Origin: UBA7703 sp963667195
GTDB taxonomy: Bacteria > Bacillota > Clostridia > Christensenellales > CAG-138
Direction: 5' to 3'
Assembly: GCA_963667195.1 (NCBI GenBank)
Contig: OY762962.1
Coordinates: forward strand, 2,046,001 to 2,110,000
DNA: 64,000 nucleotides
Shown in pieces: positions 8,205 to 16,983 of the stretch. Both the position numbers and the translations under genes were made by a program. Below the pieces are notes generated by a model that had not been told where the DNA came from, made no database searches, and saw only the letters and a list, made by a program, of their open reading frames with translations. Within the stretch, counting starts at the first letter, position 1. Each line of letters opens with the position of its first letter.

Positions 8205-9533
8205 ATGCGAAACAGAAAGAATTCCGTACAACAGATGGCGGATACGCCGGTGAAAACGCTGATCCTGCAGTACGCAGCGGTCACGCTCTCGGCGCTGCTG
8301 CTTAACTCCGTCTATACGCTCACGGACGCACTGTTCGTCAGCTGGGGCGTTGGCAGCCGAGCCATGGGCGGGGTGTCGATCGTGTTTCCGTTCGTCATTT
8401 TACAAGGAGCGATCGCGACCGCGCTCGGCGGCGGCGCCGCCTCGATTGTTTCCCGCAGGCTCGGCGAAGGGAGCCCGGAGGAGGCTGGGCGGACGACGAT
8501 CTCCGCAATGACGGCGTTCTACGCCTCCGCGCTGCTGATCACGCTCGTCGGGTTTCTGGCAATGGATCCCATCCTTCGGCTGATGGGTGTGACGGGGGAG
8601 CTTTACGCGGATGCGAAGGCTTATTTTACGATTCTTCTTGCGGGTAATGTGTTTTCAACCGGGTTTTCGGCCATCATTCGCGCGGAAGGGCGCATGACCT
8701 ACAGCCTGCTGATCTGGGTGATTCCCATCAGTGTCAACATCGCGCTGGATGCGCTGTTTATCCTCGGGTTTGGCTGGGGCGTGCGCGGGGCTGCGCTGGC
8801 GACTGTTGCCTGCCAGTTTGTCAGCTTCAGCATGAGCATTCTGTTTTTCACGCGTTTCTCGTTTCAGCAGGTCCGAAAGCAACGTCCCAATCTGCGCCGA
8901 ATCGGCGAAATACTGGCGATCGGGCTGCCGTCCCTCATCCAGATGGGGAGCTTGTCCATCATCTCCATGCTGCTGAATAACCTGCTTGGAAGCGTCAGTG
9001 GATCGGCTGGTGTCACCGCGTACGCGTACATGAGTAAGGTCTTTGCGCTGCTGATCGTTCCGTTTACAGCGATGGCACAGGCGGTTTCTCCGGTGGTCGG
9101 GTTCAATCACGGCGCGGGAAAACCGGAGCGTGTGCGGGAGGCGATCCGTTTCTCCATCTGGGCAAGCGTGGCCTACTCCCTCGTTGCGGTCGCAATTGCG
9201 GAGCTGCTACCGAAACAGATGCTTCGCCTGATGACGGACGACGCACAGGCGATTTTAAACGGGACGAACGGGCTACGCATCTTCGCGCTGGCAATTCCGT
9301 TCCTGCCACTGCCGTCTTTGCTTGGCGCGGTATATCAGGCGATGGGAGAGAAAACTAAAGCACTGATTCTGTACAGCGCGAATCTGGTGCTGCTGTTGCC
9401 GGCGGCAGTGCTGTTCAGCCGTTTCTTCGGTGAAAGCGGTATTTGGTGGTCCTATGTGCTCGCGGCAATACTGACGAGCCTACTGGCATTCATCGTGATG
9501 CGCTTGAAAACGAGTAAGAAGAAAGCGGCCTGA
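8205..9533 (+). CDS. MATE-family multidrug/metabolite exporter
   Basis: A 442-residue integral membrane protein with about twelve hydrophobic segments in two similar halves, typical for MATE antiporters that export cationic compounds using Na+ or H+. Family-like segments include LLLNSVYTLTDALFVSWGVG at the N-terminus and TAMAQAVSPVVGFNHGAGKPERV near residue 290. The start at 8205 has only a weak ribosome site and the gene begins 8 bases after the phosphotransferase stop, which suggests translational coupling. It converges with the SDR operon that ends at 9619. Confidence 0.92.
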   Translation: MRNRKNSVQQMADTPVKTLILQYAAVTLSALLLNSVYTLTDALFVSWGVGSRAMGGVSIVFPFVILQGAIATALGGGAASIVSRRLGEGSPEEAGRTTISAMTAFYASALLITLVGFLAMDPILRLMGVTGELYADAKAYFTILLAGNVFSTGFSAIIRAEGRMTYSLLIWVIPISVNIALDALFILGFGWGVRGAALATVACQFVSFSMSILFFTRFSFQQVRKQRPNLRRIGEILAIGLPSLIQMGSLSIISMLLNNLLGSVSGSAGVTAYAYMSKVFALLIVPFTAMAQAVSPVVGFNHGAGKPERVREAIRFSIWASVAYSLVAVAIAELLPKQMLRLMTDDAQAILNGTNGLRIFALAIPFLPLPSLLGAVYQAMGEKTKALILYSANLVLLLPAAVLFSRFFGESGIWWSYVLAAILTSLLAFIVMRLKTSKKKAA

Positions 9534-9618
9534 TGAACAGACCGCTTAGTGTGTTTTAGTTATTTCGACAATTGGTGTTTCGTACTTTGCCTGAGAGTTG
9601 TTTGTTTTGATTGCGGAT

Positions 9619-10455
9619 TTAGTCTAGCTGGCTGACAAATGTATTTGCAATCTGTCCGCCGTCGGTCAGGATATCGATCCCGGAGAGGTAGCCCGCGCCG
9701 GGCGAGCAGAGGAAGGAGACGAGGGCGGCGATTTCGTAAGGATGTCCCCACCGTCCAAACGGGATGGAATCCATTTGCATTTGCGCGGTTTCCGGCTGGT
9801 TATCCAGCAGCGCCTGATGCATCGGCGTCATGTACGATCCGGGGGAAATACTAATAATCCGGCACCCATTCTTCGCAAACCGGACGGTGTTCTTCTGCGA
9901 ATAATAGATCACGAACCGCTTGGAGAGACAGTATGCCATGCCCGCGCAGGCGAACGCATCGGAGCTAAACGGCTCAATCTGCTCCTGAAGTTTGCCGTAG
10001 AAACCCGGATCGGAATATCCATCAAACACTTCAAACCAATCATCCGGGGCTTCGATCGTGTGCGCCGCGAGCGAAGCGAAGTTGATCATCACACCGCCTT
10101 CCACGAGAAGCGGAAAGAACGTCTCAGTCATATGCACCGTTCCTAACACATTGGTGTCCAGAATCTCATCCGCCGCAGTGTCTGCCGGAGAGACGCCTGC
10201 CGTATGAATGACGCGCTTGACCTGACCCAGAGAAGCGGAGAAATCGGCAAGGGCGCGAACAGCGTCCGCATTCCGAATATCCGTGGGCACTGCATATGCT
10301 TCGTAACCCATGTACTCCAATTCCTGCTGCGCTTTTTTGAGAGCTTCCGCATCTCGCGAAGCCAACACGACGACGCTGTCCCTGCCGAGCTCTTTTGCGA
10401 TGGCGGCACCCATGCCGCCGTGACCACCCGTGATGACTGAAACAATCTTCTTCAT
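9619..10455 (-). CDS. SDR oxidoreductase, 3-alpha-hydroxysteroid-dehydrogenase-like group
   Basis: A 278-residue short-chain dehydrogenase. Visible are the cofactor motif TGGHGGMG (about 9-16), HTAG in place of NNAG, catalytic Ser in FASLAA, the YCLSK catalytic pair, and a C-terminal YLSGIDILTDGG. A long insertion before the YxxxK motif (DGYSDPGFYGKLQ region) is typical of the group that includes 3-alpha-hydroxysteroid and coniferyl-alcohol dehydrogenases. It is the last gene of the operon, 20 bases after a sister SDR. The substrate is unknown; a ring hydroxyl or ketone is inferred from the subgroup. Confidence 0.85.
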   Translation of the reverse strand: MKKIVSVITGGHGGMGAAIAKELGRDSVVVLASRDAEALKKAQQELEYMGYEAYAVPTDIRNADAVRALADFSASLGQVKRVIHTAGVSPADTAADEILDTNVLGTVHMTETFFPLLVEGGVMINFASLAAHTIEAPDDWFEVFDGYSDPGFYGKLQEQIEPFSSDAFACAGMAYCLSKRFVIYYSQKNTVRFAKNGCRIISISPGSYMTPMHQALLDNQPETAQMQMDSIPFGRWGHPYEIAALVSFLCSPGAGYLSGIDILTDGGQIANTFVSQLD

Positions 10456-10475
10456 TTTGAGATTCCTTTCAAATT

Positions 10476-11336
10476 TTAATCTGCGAGGGAATCAAATTCC
10501 CACACGCTGCTCATTCCATAATCGAGATAGATGATCTGCCCGCTCATGTAGCTGAACAGACTGCTGCCGATGGCGACCAACGGGTAGCCCATGTCTTCCG
10601 GAGAGGCCCAGTATCCGTTCCAACTCTCCAGGAACAGCGATTCTATGACGGATTTTCCCTCCTCGGCATTGCCGCTGGGTGAAGTGCCGCGGTTGAAATC
10701 GTCCGTCAGCCCCGTCAATGTGTTTCCTGGATTGATCATGTTCAAGCGAATCTTCCGGTCGATGAACATCGGGGAATGGACATTGGCTTTTACATATGTG
10801 CATAAGCATTGTTTGGAAAACACATATCCGCTCGCAATCTCATCCGGATGCTTCTCATACCACTCGATTGCAGCTTCATAGGTGCCAGCTTTCACGACTT
10901 CCAAACAGCTTTTCACATTGCTCTGCCAATCAAAACCACCTGTTGAGCCGATGATGTTGACACTGCCGCAATCCGCAATTTTTGATGACATGTTCTCCAG
11001 AAGATATTTGTGCCCGAGGAAGTTTACGCGTTGCACTTCCAGTGCGTTGGAACCATCGCTGTTCAGCGCGATTCCGTGGCACATGAATAAAGCCGAGATT
11101 TGATCGGGAAGCTTTTTCGACAATGCATCGAGATCCGACTTTACGCCGAAATCTGCATAGAATTCGCCCTTCACAGGCAGATCCATCTTTGCGTGTCGGC
11201 CGTTCCTACGGCAGATCACATAAACGTCCGCGCCGAGTTCGGTGAGCAGCCGCACGGCGGCATAGCCCATGCCGGAATAGCCGCCGGATACCACGACGGT
11301 TTTCCCCGCAAAGCCAAACAGACTCTTTATGTCCAT
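10476..11336 (-). CDS. SDR oxidoreductase, 3-alpha-hydroxysteroid-dehydrogenase-like group (second copy)
   Basis: A 286-residue short-chain dehydrogenase with cofactor motif SGGYSGMG (about 17-24), basic residues after strand two (ICRRNGRH) that would favour NADP(H), MCHG in place of NNAG, catalytic Ser in IIGSTGG and the pair YVFSK. As in the neighbouring 9619-10455 gene there is an insertion before the catalytic Tyr (EWYEKHPDEIASG). The C-terminus LSYMSGQ-type motif reads SYMSGQIIYLDYG. It is separated from the upstream SDR gene by a stem-loop, so its expression may be lower than that of the first three genes of the operon. Confidence 0.84.
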   Translation of the reverse strand: MDIKSLFGFAGKTVVVSGGYSGMGYAAVRLLTELGADVYVICRRNGRHAKMDLPVKGEFYADFGVKSDLDALSKKLPDQISALFMCHGIALNSDGSNALEVQRVNFLGHKYLLENMSSKIADCGSVNIIGSTGGFDWQSNVKSCLEVVKAGTYEAAIEWYEKHPDEIASGYVFSKQCLCTYVKANVHSPMFIDRKIRLNMINPGNTLTGLTDDFNRGTSPSGNAEEGKSVIESLFLESWNGYWASPEDMGYPLVAIGSSLFSYMSGQIIYLDYGMSSVWEFDSLAD

Positions 11337-11360
11337 TTCAAATACCTCCAGAGATTAAAA

Positions 11361-11392
11361 GCAAGGCACAGAAAAAAAGAACTGTGCCTTGC
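11361..11392 (-). terminator. Stem-loop between two SDR genes, possible partial terminator
   Basis: GCAAGGCACAG (11361-11371) pairs with CTGTGCCTTGC (11382-11392), an 11-base perfect stem. On the minus strand the stem is followed by TTTT; on the plus strand by nine T residues. It could attenuate minus-strand transcription into the two downstream SDR genes. Confidence 0.65.
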
Positions 11393-11400
11393 ATTTTTTT

Positions 11401-12165
11401 TTAGAAACAGGTCCAGCCGCCATCAGCGGTGATAATCGAACCGTTGACAAAATGAGAATCATCGCTGGCGAGAAACAGCGCGACCTTTGCCAAATCTTCC
11501 GGCATTCCCATCTCCGGCGAATGTGCCAACAACGAACTGGTTCGTCCGAATCCGAATTCGTTTGCCGGGGGCATCACCAGCGGGATATCGGTCAGCACGC
11601 CGCCGGGGGAGATCGCGTTGCAGCGGATTCCGTTTTCCAGATACATGAAGGCTGTGTTCTTTGTAGCGGATGCGATTGCGGCTTTTGAAGCACAATATGC
11701 AACACCAGCCGTTTGATGAATCGCGCCGACGGATGCAATATTGATGATGTTGCCTCCGGAATTTTCTCCCTGCGCAAGGAATGTTTGAACGGCTTTGCGC
11801 ATGGCATACATTGAGCCGAACGTATTGACGCGAAACAGCTCAAACATCATATCGTTGGACAGATCCGCGATTGCGGTGTTGTCGTCCATGATGCCTGCAT
11901 CGTTTACCAGGATATCGAGGCGGCCAAACTCGCGCACGGCAAGGTCGATCATTCCGTCGCTGGTTGCTTCCACGCCGATGTCGCCTGCAAAAGGAACGAC
12001 TCTGCCCGGTGCAGAAGCAAGCTCCGCTGCCAATTCATTCAGGAGCTCCCCGCGCCGCGCAACAGCGATGATATTTGCGCCTTCCTGCGCAAACAGCTCT
12101 ACGATGGCGCGCCCGATACCGGCGGAAGCGCCGGTGACTACGATGGACTTACCCTCCAGCTTCAT
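11401..12165 (-). CDS. Classical SDR oxidoreductase (FabG-like)
   Basis: A 254-residue classical short-chain dehydrogenase. It has TGASAGIG (about 11-18), ARR after strand two suggesting NADP(H), NDAG at the NNAG position, catalytic Ser in NIASVGA, YCASK as the catalytic pair, and a C-terminal HFVNGSIITADGG. Unlike the two downstream SDRs it has no insertion before the YxxxK motif. It lies 12 bases after the GcvT-like gene in the same operon, so it probably acts on the same substrate or its product. The exact reaction cannot be read from sequence. Confidence 0.88.
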   Translation of the reverse strand: MKLEGKSIVVTGASAGIGRAIVELFAQEGANIIAVARRGELLNELAAELASAPGRVVPFAGDIGVEATSDGMIDLAVREFGRLDILVNDAGIMDDNTAIADLSNDMMFELFRVNTFGSMYAMRKAVQTFLAQGENSGGNIINIASVGAIHQTAGVAYCASKAAIASATKNTAFMYLENGIRCNAISPGGVLTDIPLVMPPANEFGFGRTSSLLAHSPEMGMPEDLAKVALFLASDDSHFVNGSIITADGGWTCF

Positions 12166-12177
12166 GTGATGCCCTCC

Positions 12178-13173
12178 TTACAGGAAACATTTGTCGGTGA
12201 CGATAGCCAGGGAACCGTTTGAACCAACGGTGACCTGTTCGCCGACCGCTGCATGCGCGCTGTCAATGACCGCAAATCCGATGTTTTTGTCCACTGTATA
12301 GCCGTAGATCACCGAGCGAACGAAGCCGCAGGGGATACCGCGGGAATAGACGATCTCACGTTGTGTGATATCCTCATACGATTCGGCAAGCAGCTCGAAA
12401 CCCATCAGCATGTGTTTCGAACCTTCTTCTTTTGCGCGGAGCAGGGCGTCTTTTCCGACGAAATTTTTCTCCAGATCGACAGACCAATCCAGCCCGCATT
12501 CGTAGGGGGTTAAACCATACATATCCTGGCGCAGCGCAAAGCCCTTCTCCATCGAAAGACTGCGCACATAGACTTCCAGAATGTCCAGCTCGACCGCGTT
12601 GAACGATTTGCCGACCTCTCGAAGCGCCGCTTCGACGGCAGCTGCGTCGCTTTTTGTACAGTAGATTTCGTATCCGTTTTCTCCCGTGAATCCACTGCGA
12701 TGCACCTTGATCGAGACTTCGCCGATCTGATCATCCATAACCTGAAAGCGCTTTAGTTCGTCGATAGGGGACTTCAGCAGAGCGTTCATCATCTTGGCAG
12801 AGTTCGGGCCCTGAACGGAGAACATCACGGTGTCGTCTGTGATGTTTCGATAGGATACATCAAAGCCGCCGCGGTGAGCGTCCGCCCACTTGATAAACTG
12901 CGGCGCGTACAGCGTAGAGACCCAATAATGATCTTCACCCATGTGCATGACGATGGTATCGTCGATGATTTTCCCATCCTCATTGAGCATGGTCGTGTAC
13001 TTGGTGCGTCCGACTCCTGCCTTGTAGATGCTGTTGACAAACAGATAATCGAGGAACTTGCCCGAATCTTTGCCGGTAACTTCGACAAGATCATGCGTCC
13101 ACTGGAACCAGCCGACGTTTTCACGAACGGACTGATGCTGCGCCCTGGCTACGGTATCTTCTTTGAATAACAT
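12178..13173 (-). CDS. GcvT-family THF-dependent (amino)methyltransferase / demethylase
   Basis: A 331-residue protein of the glycine-cleavage T-protein superfamily. The folate-site region reads MLNEDGKIIDDTIV, matching the GGxIDDxxV core with the catalytic Asp. A VQGPNSAKMM segment, a folate-domain stretch ending LTPYECGLDW and the C-terminal barrel (GFVRSVIYGYTV) follow. The genes for the other glycine-cleavage proteins (P, H, L) are not here; the neighbours are SDRs and an unknown protein. Relatives without the glycine system include THF-dependent demethylases (LigM, DesA, DmdA) and dimethylglycine or sarcosine enzymes. I infer transfer of a methyl or methylene group from an unknown substrate to THF, feeding the fhs-fchA-folD operon 4 kb away. 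Confidence 0.85.
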   Translation of the reverse strand: MLFKEDTVARAQHQSVRENVGWFQWTHDLVEVTGKDSGKFLDYLFVNSIYKAGVGRTKYTTMLNEDGKIIDDTIVMHMGEDHYWVSTLYAPQFIKWADAHRGGFDVSYRNITDDTVMFSVQGPNSAKMMNALLKSPIDELKRFQVMDDQIGEVSIKVHRSGFTGENGYEIYCTKSDAAAVEAALREVGKSFNAVELDILEVYVRSLSMEKGFALRQDMYGLTPYECGLDWSVDLEKNFVGKDALLRAKEEGSKHMLMGFELLAESYEDITQREIVYSRGIPCGFVRSVIYGYTVDKNIGFAVIDSAHAAVGEQVTVGSNGSLAIVTDKCFL

Positions 13174-13192
13174 AATTTCAGCCTCCCACTCG

Positions 13193-14395
13193 TCAAATCA
13201 TGCGCTTGTCGATCTTGCGGCCGACAACGATGGTCATTTCTTCCTCGTCCTTGCCTTCGATCCAGCAGGACCATTCCGGACTGACCATCGTTTTGACGGC
13301 GTTATGCCAGATGGTTTCATAGCCGATGGCGAGCTCTTCCGTCGGCGCCATTTCAAAGCGGCCATTGAAGTCGTCCACCTTGACCTTGATCCGGATTTCA
13401 TCACTGGTGAAGGCAACCAGTTGATTCGGCACGAGTTGCGTGTCGAGAATGGCTTTGATGTAGCCGCCCATGAGGCGTGGGTCGTTGTCGCCGATTTCGT
13501 GCGGCACGCCGAGCCAGTTGCGCATGCCTTCCACGGCGAACTTTGCGATGAACGCGTTTTTACCTGCCGTGGAGAAGACGATTTTGAAGATGCGAAGATA
13601 TTCTTCTTCGGAACTCGCCATATCACGAATCGCGACGAGCGGGAAGATCACGCACCACACCCAGCCGAACTCCATGCACCAGCGATAAGACCACTCAAAG
13701 GTCTTTTCTTCGCCGAATGCATTTGAGTATTGCCCGTTTCTCAGGATTTGGCCCTCTTTGAAACTGCGTTCCGGCGGCGTATTGTGAACCGGCAAAACGG
13801 GCTGTTGCATATGATCCATCCAGCCCTGCTTGGGCAGGTTGAAGACATCTCTGCGCTCCGCGACAACGCGGCAGTGGCGGTCGCCGCAGCCTCTGGCTTC
13901 GCACATGTTCAGCGCGACTTTGTTTTCTCCGTCCGGATCCTGAAGATCGAAGTTTGCCGTGAACATCGCGGTGGTCATGTTGCAGAGTTCCGCACCGACG
14001 ATATCCCAAGGGCAGGAGTCGAGCTCTTTTTCGACGCGATCCCGCGTGAACTGAATGACGCGCCCCGACATGTTTTCATATTCGTCGCCGGAGTCTCCAA
14101 AGATGGCGCCAAGCCATGCGGTCTTCTCACAGAATTCCGGGATGTTCCATTCGTCGAAGAAGTCCTTCATGTACTGCTCGCTGGAAGCAGACATGTTCAT
14201 CATGTAGGAAACCTCACAGATTGCTTCCGTGCGTTTGTTGAAATCCGGTTCCAGAATGCGCATGACCTGGAAGAGATTCGCGCAAAACGCTGCGATTTCG
14301 CGCGTCGCAAACTTATAGGCTTCTTTTTCCGGTATCAGCTTGCCCCACACGGTTTCGACACACTTTTTTTGCTCAACTTTGTCCTTTAATGGCAT
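13193..14395 (-). CDS. Unrecognised 400-residue protein with a Cys-rich CGDRHC motif
   Basis: First gene of the operon; AGGAGG is 8 bases upstream of the ATG. The protein is soluble, with many aromatic and acidic residues (WCMEFGWVWCVIFP). A central motif MCEARGCGDRHCRVV resembles the GxGxxCxF-type motif of V4R and ATC-hydrolase-like small-molecule-binding domains, but the whole protein does not match a family I can name. It ends 19 bases before the GcvT-like gene. Position at the head of an operon with a THF transferase and three dehydrogenases suggests a substrate-binding, activating or hydrolytic role, possibly with a metal held by the Cys/His cluster. Confidence 0.7.
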   Translation of the reverse strand: MPLKDKVEQKKCVETVWGKLIPEKEAYKFATREIAAFCANLFQVMRILEPDFNKRTEAICEVSYMMNMSASSEQYMKDFFDEWNIPEFCEKTAWLGAIFGDSGDEYENMSGRVIQFTRDRVEKELDSCPWDIVGAELCNMTTAMFTANFDLQDPDGENKVALNMCEARGCGDRHCRVVAERRDVFNLPKQGWMDHMQQPVLPVHNTPPERSFKEGQILRNGQYSNAFGEEKTFEWSYRWCMEFGWVWCVIFPLVAIRDMASSEEEYLRIFKIVFSTAGKNAFIAKFAVEGMRNWLGVPHEIGDNDPRLMGGYIKAILDTQLVPNQLVAFTSDEIRIKVKVDDFNGRFEMAPTEELAIGYETIWHNAVKTMVSPEWSCWIEGKDEEEMTIVVGRKIDKRMI

Positions 14396-14679
14396 AGTGC
14401 TTTCCTCCTGTTGATCCTGAAATGATATTTTGATGTGCAATGCGTATTTTTTATCAGTCTATCTGTCGGGGTATACTTTGAACAGGCTACAAACATGCGG
14501 TGTTTTCATTCCGAAACGCAGTGTTTCTGAGGGGTATTGGTGCTCCTGCGGCGCCAGAATGGATCAGCCGGATGGATTTGGAAGGGGACACCGATTCAAT
14601 TGGGATGGCAGCTGATTTCTTCCTTGCGTTTGATGTACGGGTTAGCGCCGAAAAAACCATACAAAGTATAGGGTACTAA

Positions 14680-14706
14680 AACGTTCATGAAAGAGCGATG
14701 AACGTT
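14680..14706 (+). promoter_or_regulatory. Inverted repeat just upstream of the PucR-type regulator
   Basis: AACGTTCAT (14680-14688) and ATGAACGTT (14698-14706) form a 9-base stem with a 9-base loop followed by GTATTTTTA, close in form to a terminator. It ends 24 bases before the chosen start of the regulator and could be an attenuator or an operator. The remainder of the 335-base gap between the divergent genes holds no further gene I can support. Confidence 0.5.
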
Positions 14707-14730
14707 GTATTTTTATCGAAGGATGTTAAA

Positions 14731-16335
14731 ATGAAAATATCAAAACAAATCTCGTTTTTTCAGGTATCACAAGACCTTTCATCAGAAGGAAAAGCGCACA
14801 TGAAACTAAATGCCGATATTCTAAAGGACAATCTTTGCGAATCCTATACCGTTGAAATGAACGGGCCGAAGTCAGCCGAGCTTTATTTAGAACGGCCGAT
14901 TCTGTTTACCGACGACCTTCGGGAACTCTCGGACAACCGTTTGTATGTTGCAATTGCGGAACGCCTTCCGAACCGCATGAGCGTGGGGAGCAATGTGGTG
15001 ATCGTTTGCATCGGAGACGCACCCCAGCTTACGTTCTATCAAATGCGCTGCTGCGTACTTTGTATCAAGGCAAGCGCGGAATTGTTCCGGATATTCAATT
15101 CAGTACAAAACATTTTTAATCGATATGACGAATGGTACGATAGGCTGAAAGAGATACTGGATCGGAATGCCAGCATTGACGATATGCTTCAAGCGAGCAC
15201 TTCCGTCTTCGAAAACCCCATGTTCGTGATCGATTCCAACTTCCATTTTCTGGCGCATACAGCGGATGCCGCTTCCGAAGCTTCGATCAATAATTTTGAG
15301 AGCGGCAACCTCGGGCTGGATAAACTCGGGCAGTTTCTTGAGCTGCATGAGCCATCGATGCATGTAAAAGAACCCCTTCTGTTTCGACTTCTTGATACGG
15401 AAACGCTCAATATCAATCTATATGAGATGGGGACTTATATCGGGTGTTTGACGATTGACTACCGCTTGCGCAAACATCGTGAAAGCGATATCCCGCTGGG
15501 TAAGATTCTGGCAAAGATGATTGAACAGGCTTTGCATAAATTTTCGGGCATTCTAACGGATACCTACAGCATCATGCGCAAAGTGCTGCAGGACGTCGTG
15601 GATGGAATGCCTGTGGATTATGAGCACCAGAGAATGGTAGCAACCGCGCAGAACAAGAAGCACTTCATTTGCGTGAAAATGAAGCTGAGCAATCGGTTTG
15701 CAAAGCTACCGCTCGGGTATATCTGCAACCGCGCAGAAACGGTTTTTCCCGGCAGCATCGCCTTTGAACGAAAGGGCAATATTCTTTGTTTCATTGAATT
15801 CGAGAATACAAAGGAGCAGTTGATTCGAGCGCAATTGCGCGAAAAACTATCGGTATTCATCGACACCATGGATCTTAGAATCGGGGTTAGCGATTCCTTC
15901 TCCGATTTGTTCAGCGCGAGACTGTATTATCACCAGGCAAGCGCGGCGCTGGAGAACGGAACGCTGGTGCGACCCAACGATAAGTACTACGTGTTTCAGG
16001 ACTATGCCTTGACTGAACTCGTCATCAACTCCCTAGGCAGGCTGCCGACCGAGCTTTTTTTTACGGATGGCATGCGCCGACTTGCCGAACACGATGCGGA
16101 ATCATCCGTCAGCTATCTAGAGACTCTGCTTGTTTACCTGAACAACAATATGAATATCACGAAGACAGCGAACGATTTGTATGTCCACCGAAGTACGCTG
16201 CTGGAGCGGATTGCAAGGATCGAACGGGAGTTGGGATCGGATTTACAGGATTCGGACGAGCGCTTACGGATTCAGCTCTTGCTCAAAGCAATGAAGATTC
16301 ACGATATCATACAGTGCGCACCGACTTTAGATTGA
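14731..16335 (+). CDS. PucR-family transcriptional regulator
   Basis: A 534-residue regulator. The last 60 residues are the PucR-type helix-turn-helix (LNITKTANDLYVHRSTL-like: MNITKTANDLYVHRSTLLERI), and the middle region (about 290-430) resembles the GGDEF-like domain found in CdaR/PucR proteins. The N-terminal half is an uncharacterised sensor. The start at 14731 has AAGGAT 7 bases upstream; the longer frame would begin inside the upstream hairpin. It is divergent from the unknown-GcvT-SDR operon, so it probably controls it in response to the substrate. PucR proteins control purine, amino-acid or other nutrient catabolism. Confidence 0.87.
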   Translation: MKISKQISFFQVSQDLSSEGKAHMKLNADILKDNLCESYTVEMNGPKSAELYLERPILFTDDLRELSDNRLYVAIAERLPNRMSVGSNVVIVCIGDAPQLTFYQMRCCVLCIKASAELFRIFNSVQNIFNRYDEWYDRLKEILDRNASIDDMLQASTSVFENPMFVIDSNFHFLAHTADAASEASINNFESGNLGLDKLGQFLELHEPSMHVKEPLLFRLLDTETLNINLYEMGTYIGCLTIDYRLRKHRESDIPLGKILAKMIEQALHKFSGILTDTYSIMRKVLQDVVDGMPVDYEHQRMVATAQNKKHFICVKMKLSNRFAKLPLGYICNRAETVFPGSIAFERKGNILCFIEFENTKEQLIRAQLREKLSVFIDTMDLRIGVSDSFSDLFSARLYYHQASAALENGTLVRPNDKYYVFQDYALTELVINSLGRLPTELFFTDGMRRLAEHDAESSVSYLETLLVYLNNNMNITKTANDLYVHRSTLLERIARIERELGSDLQDSDERLRIQLLLKAMKIHDIIQCAPTLD

Positions 16336-16344
16336 TGTGAAAAC

Positions 16345-16384
16345 AAAATACGACCTCCCGTTTATGTTCGGGAGGTCGTATTTT
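16345..16384. terminator. Bidirectional intrinsic terminator
   Basis: AAAATACGACCTCCCG (16345-16360) pairs perfectly with CGGGAGGTCGTATTTT (16369-16384) and has T-rich flanks on both strands. It lies between the convergent PucR gene and the small gene at 16397 and can serve both. Confidence 0.9.
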
Positions 16385-16396
16385 TGTTGCTTTCGA

Positions 16397-16609
16397 TTAT
16401 TCGAGTGCTTTCAGGGCTTTGTCGATTTCTTCCACCTTCTCGGGAGTCAGCCCTGCCTGCGGGAAGCTGGCCAGTTTGCGGAACGTTAGGCCCTGTACCA
16501 TTTTCATCTGCGGATTCGTTTTAAATCCGGGCGAATATGTCTCCAAAAGATCCGCTGCGGCGGGATGATTCATCAGTTCCTTTACTTTGGAATCAACGCT
16601 CAAAGACAT
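16397..16609 (-). CDS. Small soluble protein, DUF1858-like fragment
   Basis: A 70-residue protein with no membrane segment. The pattern KVKELMNHPAAADLLETYSPG followed by FRKLASFPQ and a C-terminal EEIDKAL resembles the short helical domain seen in DUF1858-type proteins and at the end of some clostridial sugar enzymes. The start at 16609 (ATG, GGAGG 7 bases upstream) is better than a TTG at 16615. It shares a bidirectional terminator with the PucR gene. Function unknown. Confidence 0.65.
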   Translation of the reverse strand: MSLSVDSKVKELMNHPAAADLLETYSPGFKTNPQMKMVQGLTFRKLASFPQAGLTPEKVEEIDKALKALE

Positions 16610-16983
16610 TCCCAAACCTCCTGCTTTCGTGGCGCAGTGCGCCTAAATTTTGAGCAAATGGCTCATTCCAGTTGCTATTGTTATTGTAAATCTACGTTTT
16701 GTATCATAGAAGCCTACAAATTACATGAACTATTTGCACGTAAACCATATGAGAATACGGGTTTTTCAGCACGAACCGCGTATTCAACATGGAAATTTCA
16801 CTTTGAATTTTGAAATTCTGTATGTTTCGCATATGAGCACCCAACATATCGTCGGTCGAGCGGATTAAAAAATCACATGATTCGCGGCTTTCGGGTGACC
16901 AATAGGAACGATACACTGATAGCGCATGAAACCGAGTGTCTATTCGTTTGCCAAAAACTGGGAATGTAAAAGGAGAGAATACC
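16610..16983. other. Intergenic region upstream of fhs
   Basis: This 374-base stretch between divergent genes is AT-rich in its first half. I see no gene, riboswitch or convincing consensus promoter. AAGGAG (about 16971-16976) is the ribosome site of fhs. Confidence 0.5.
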
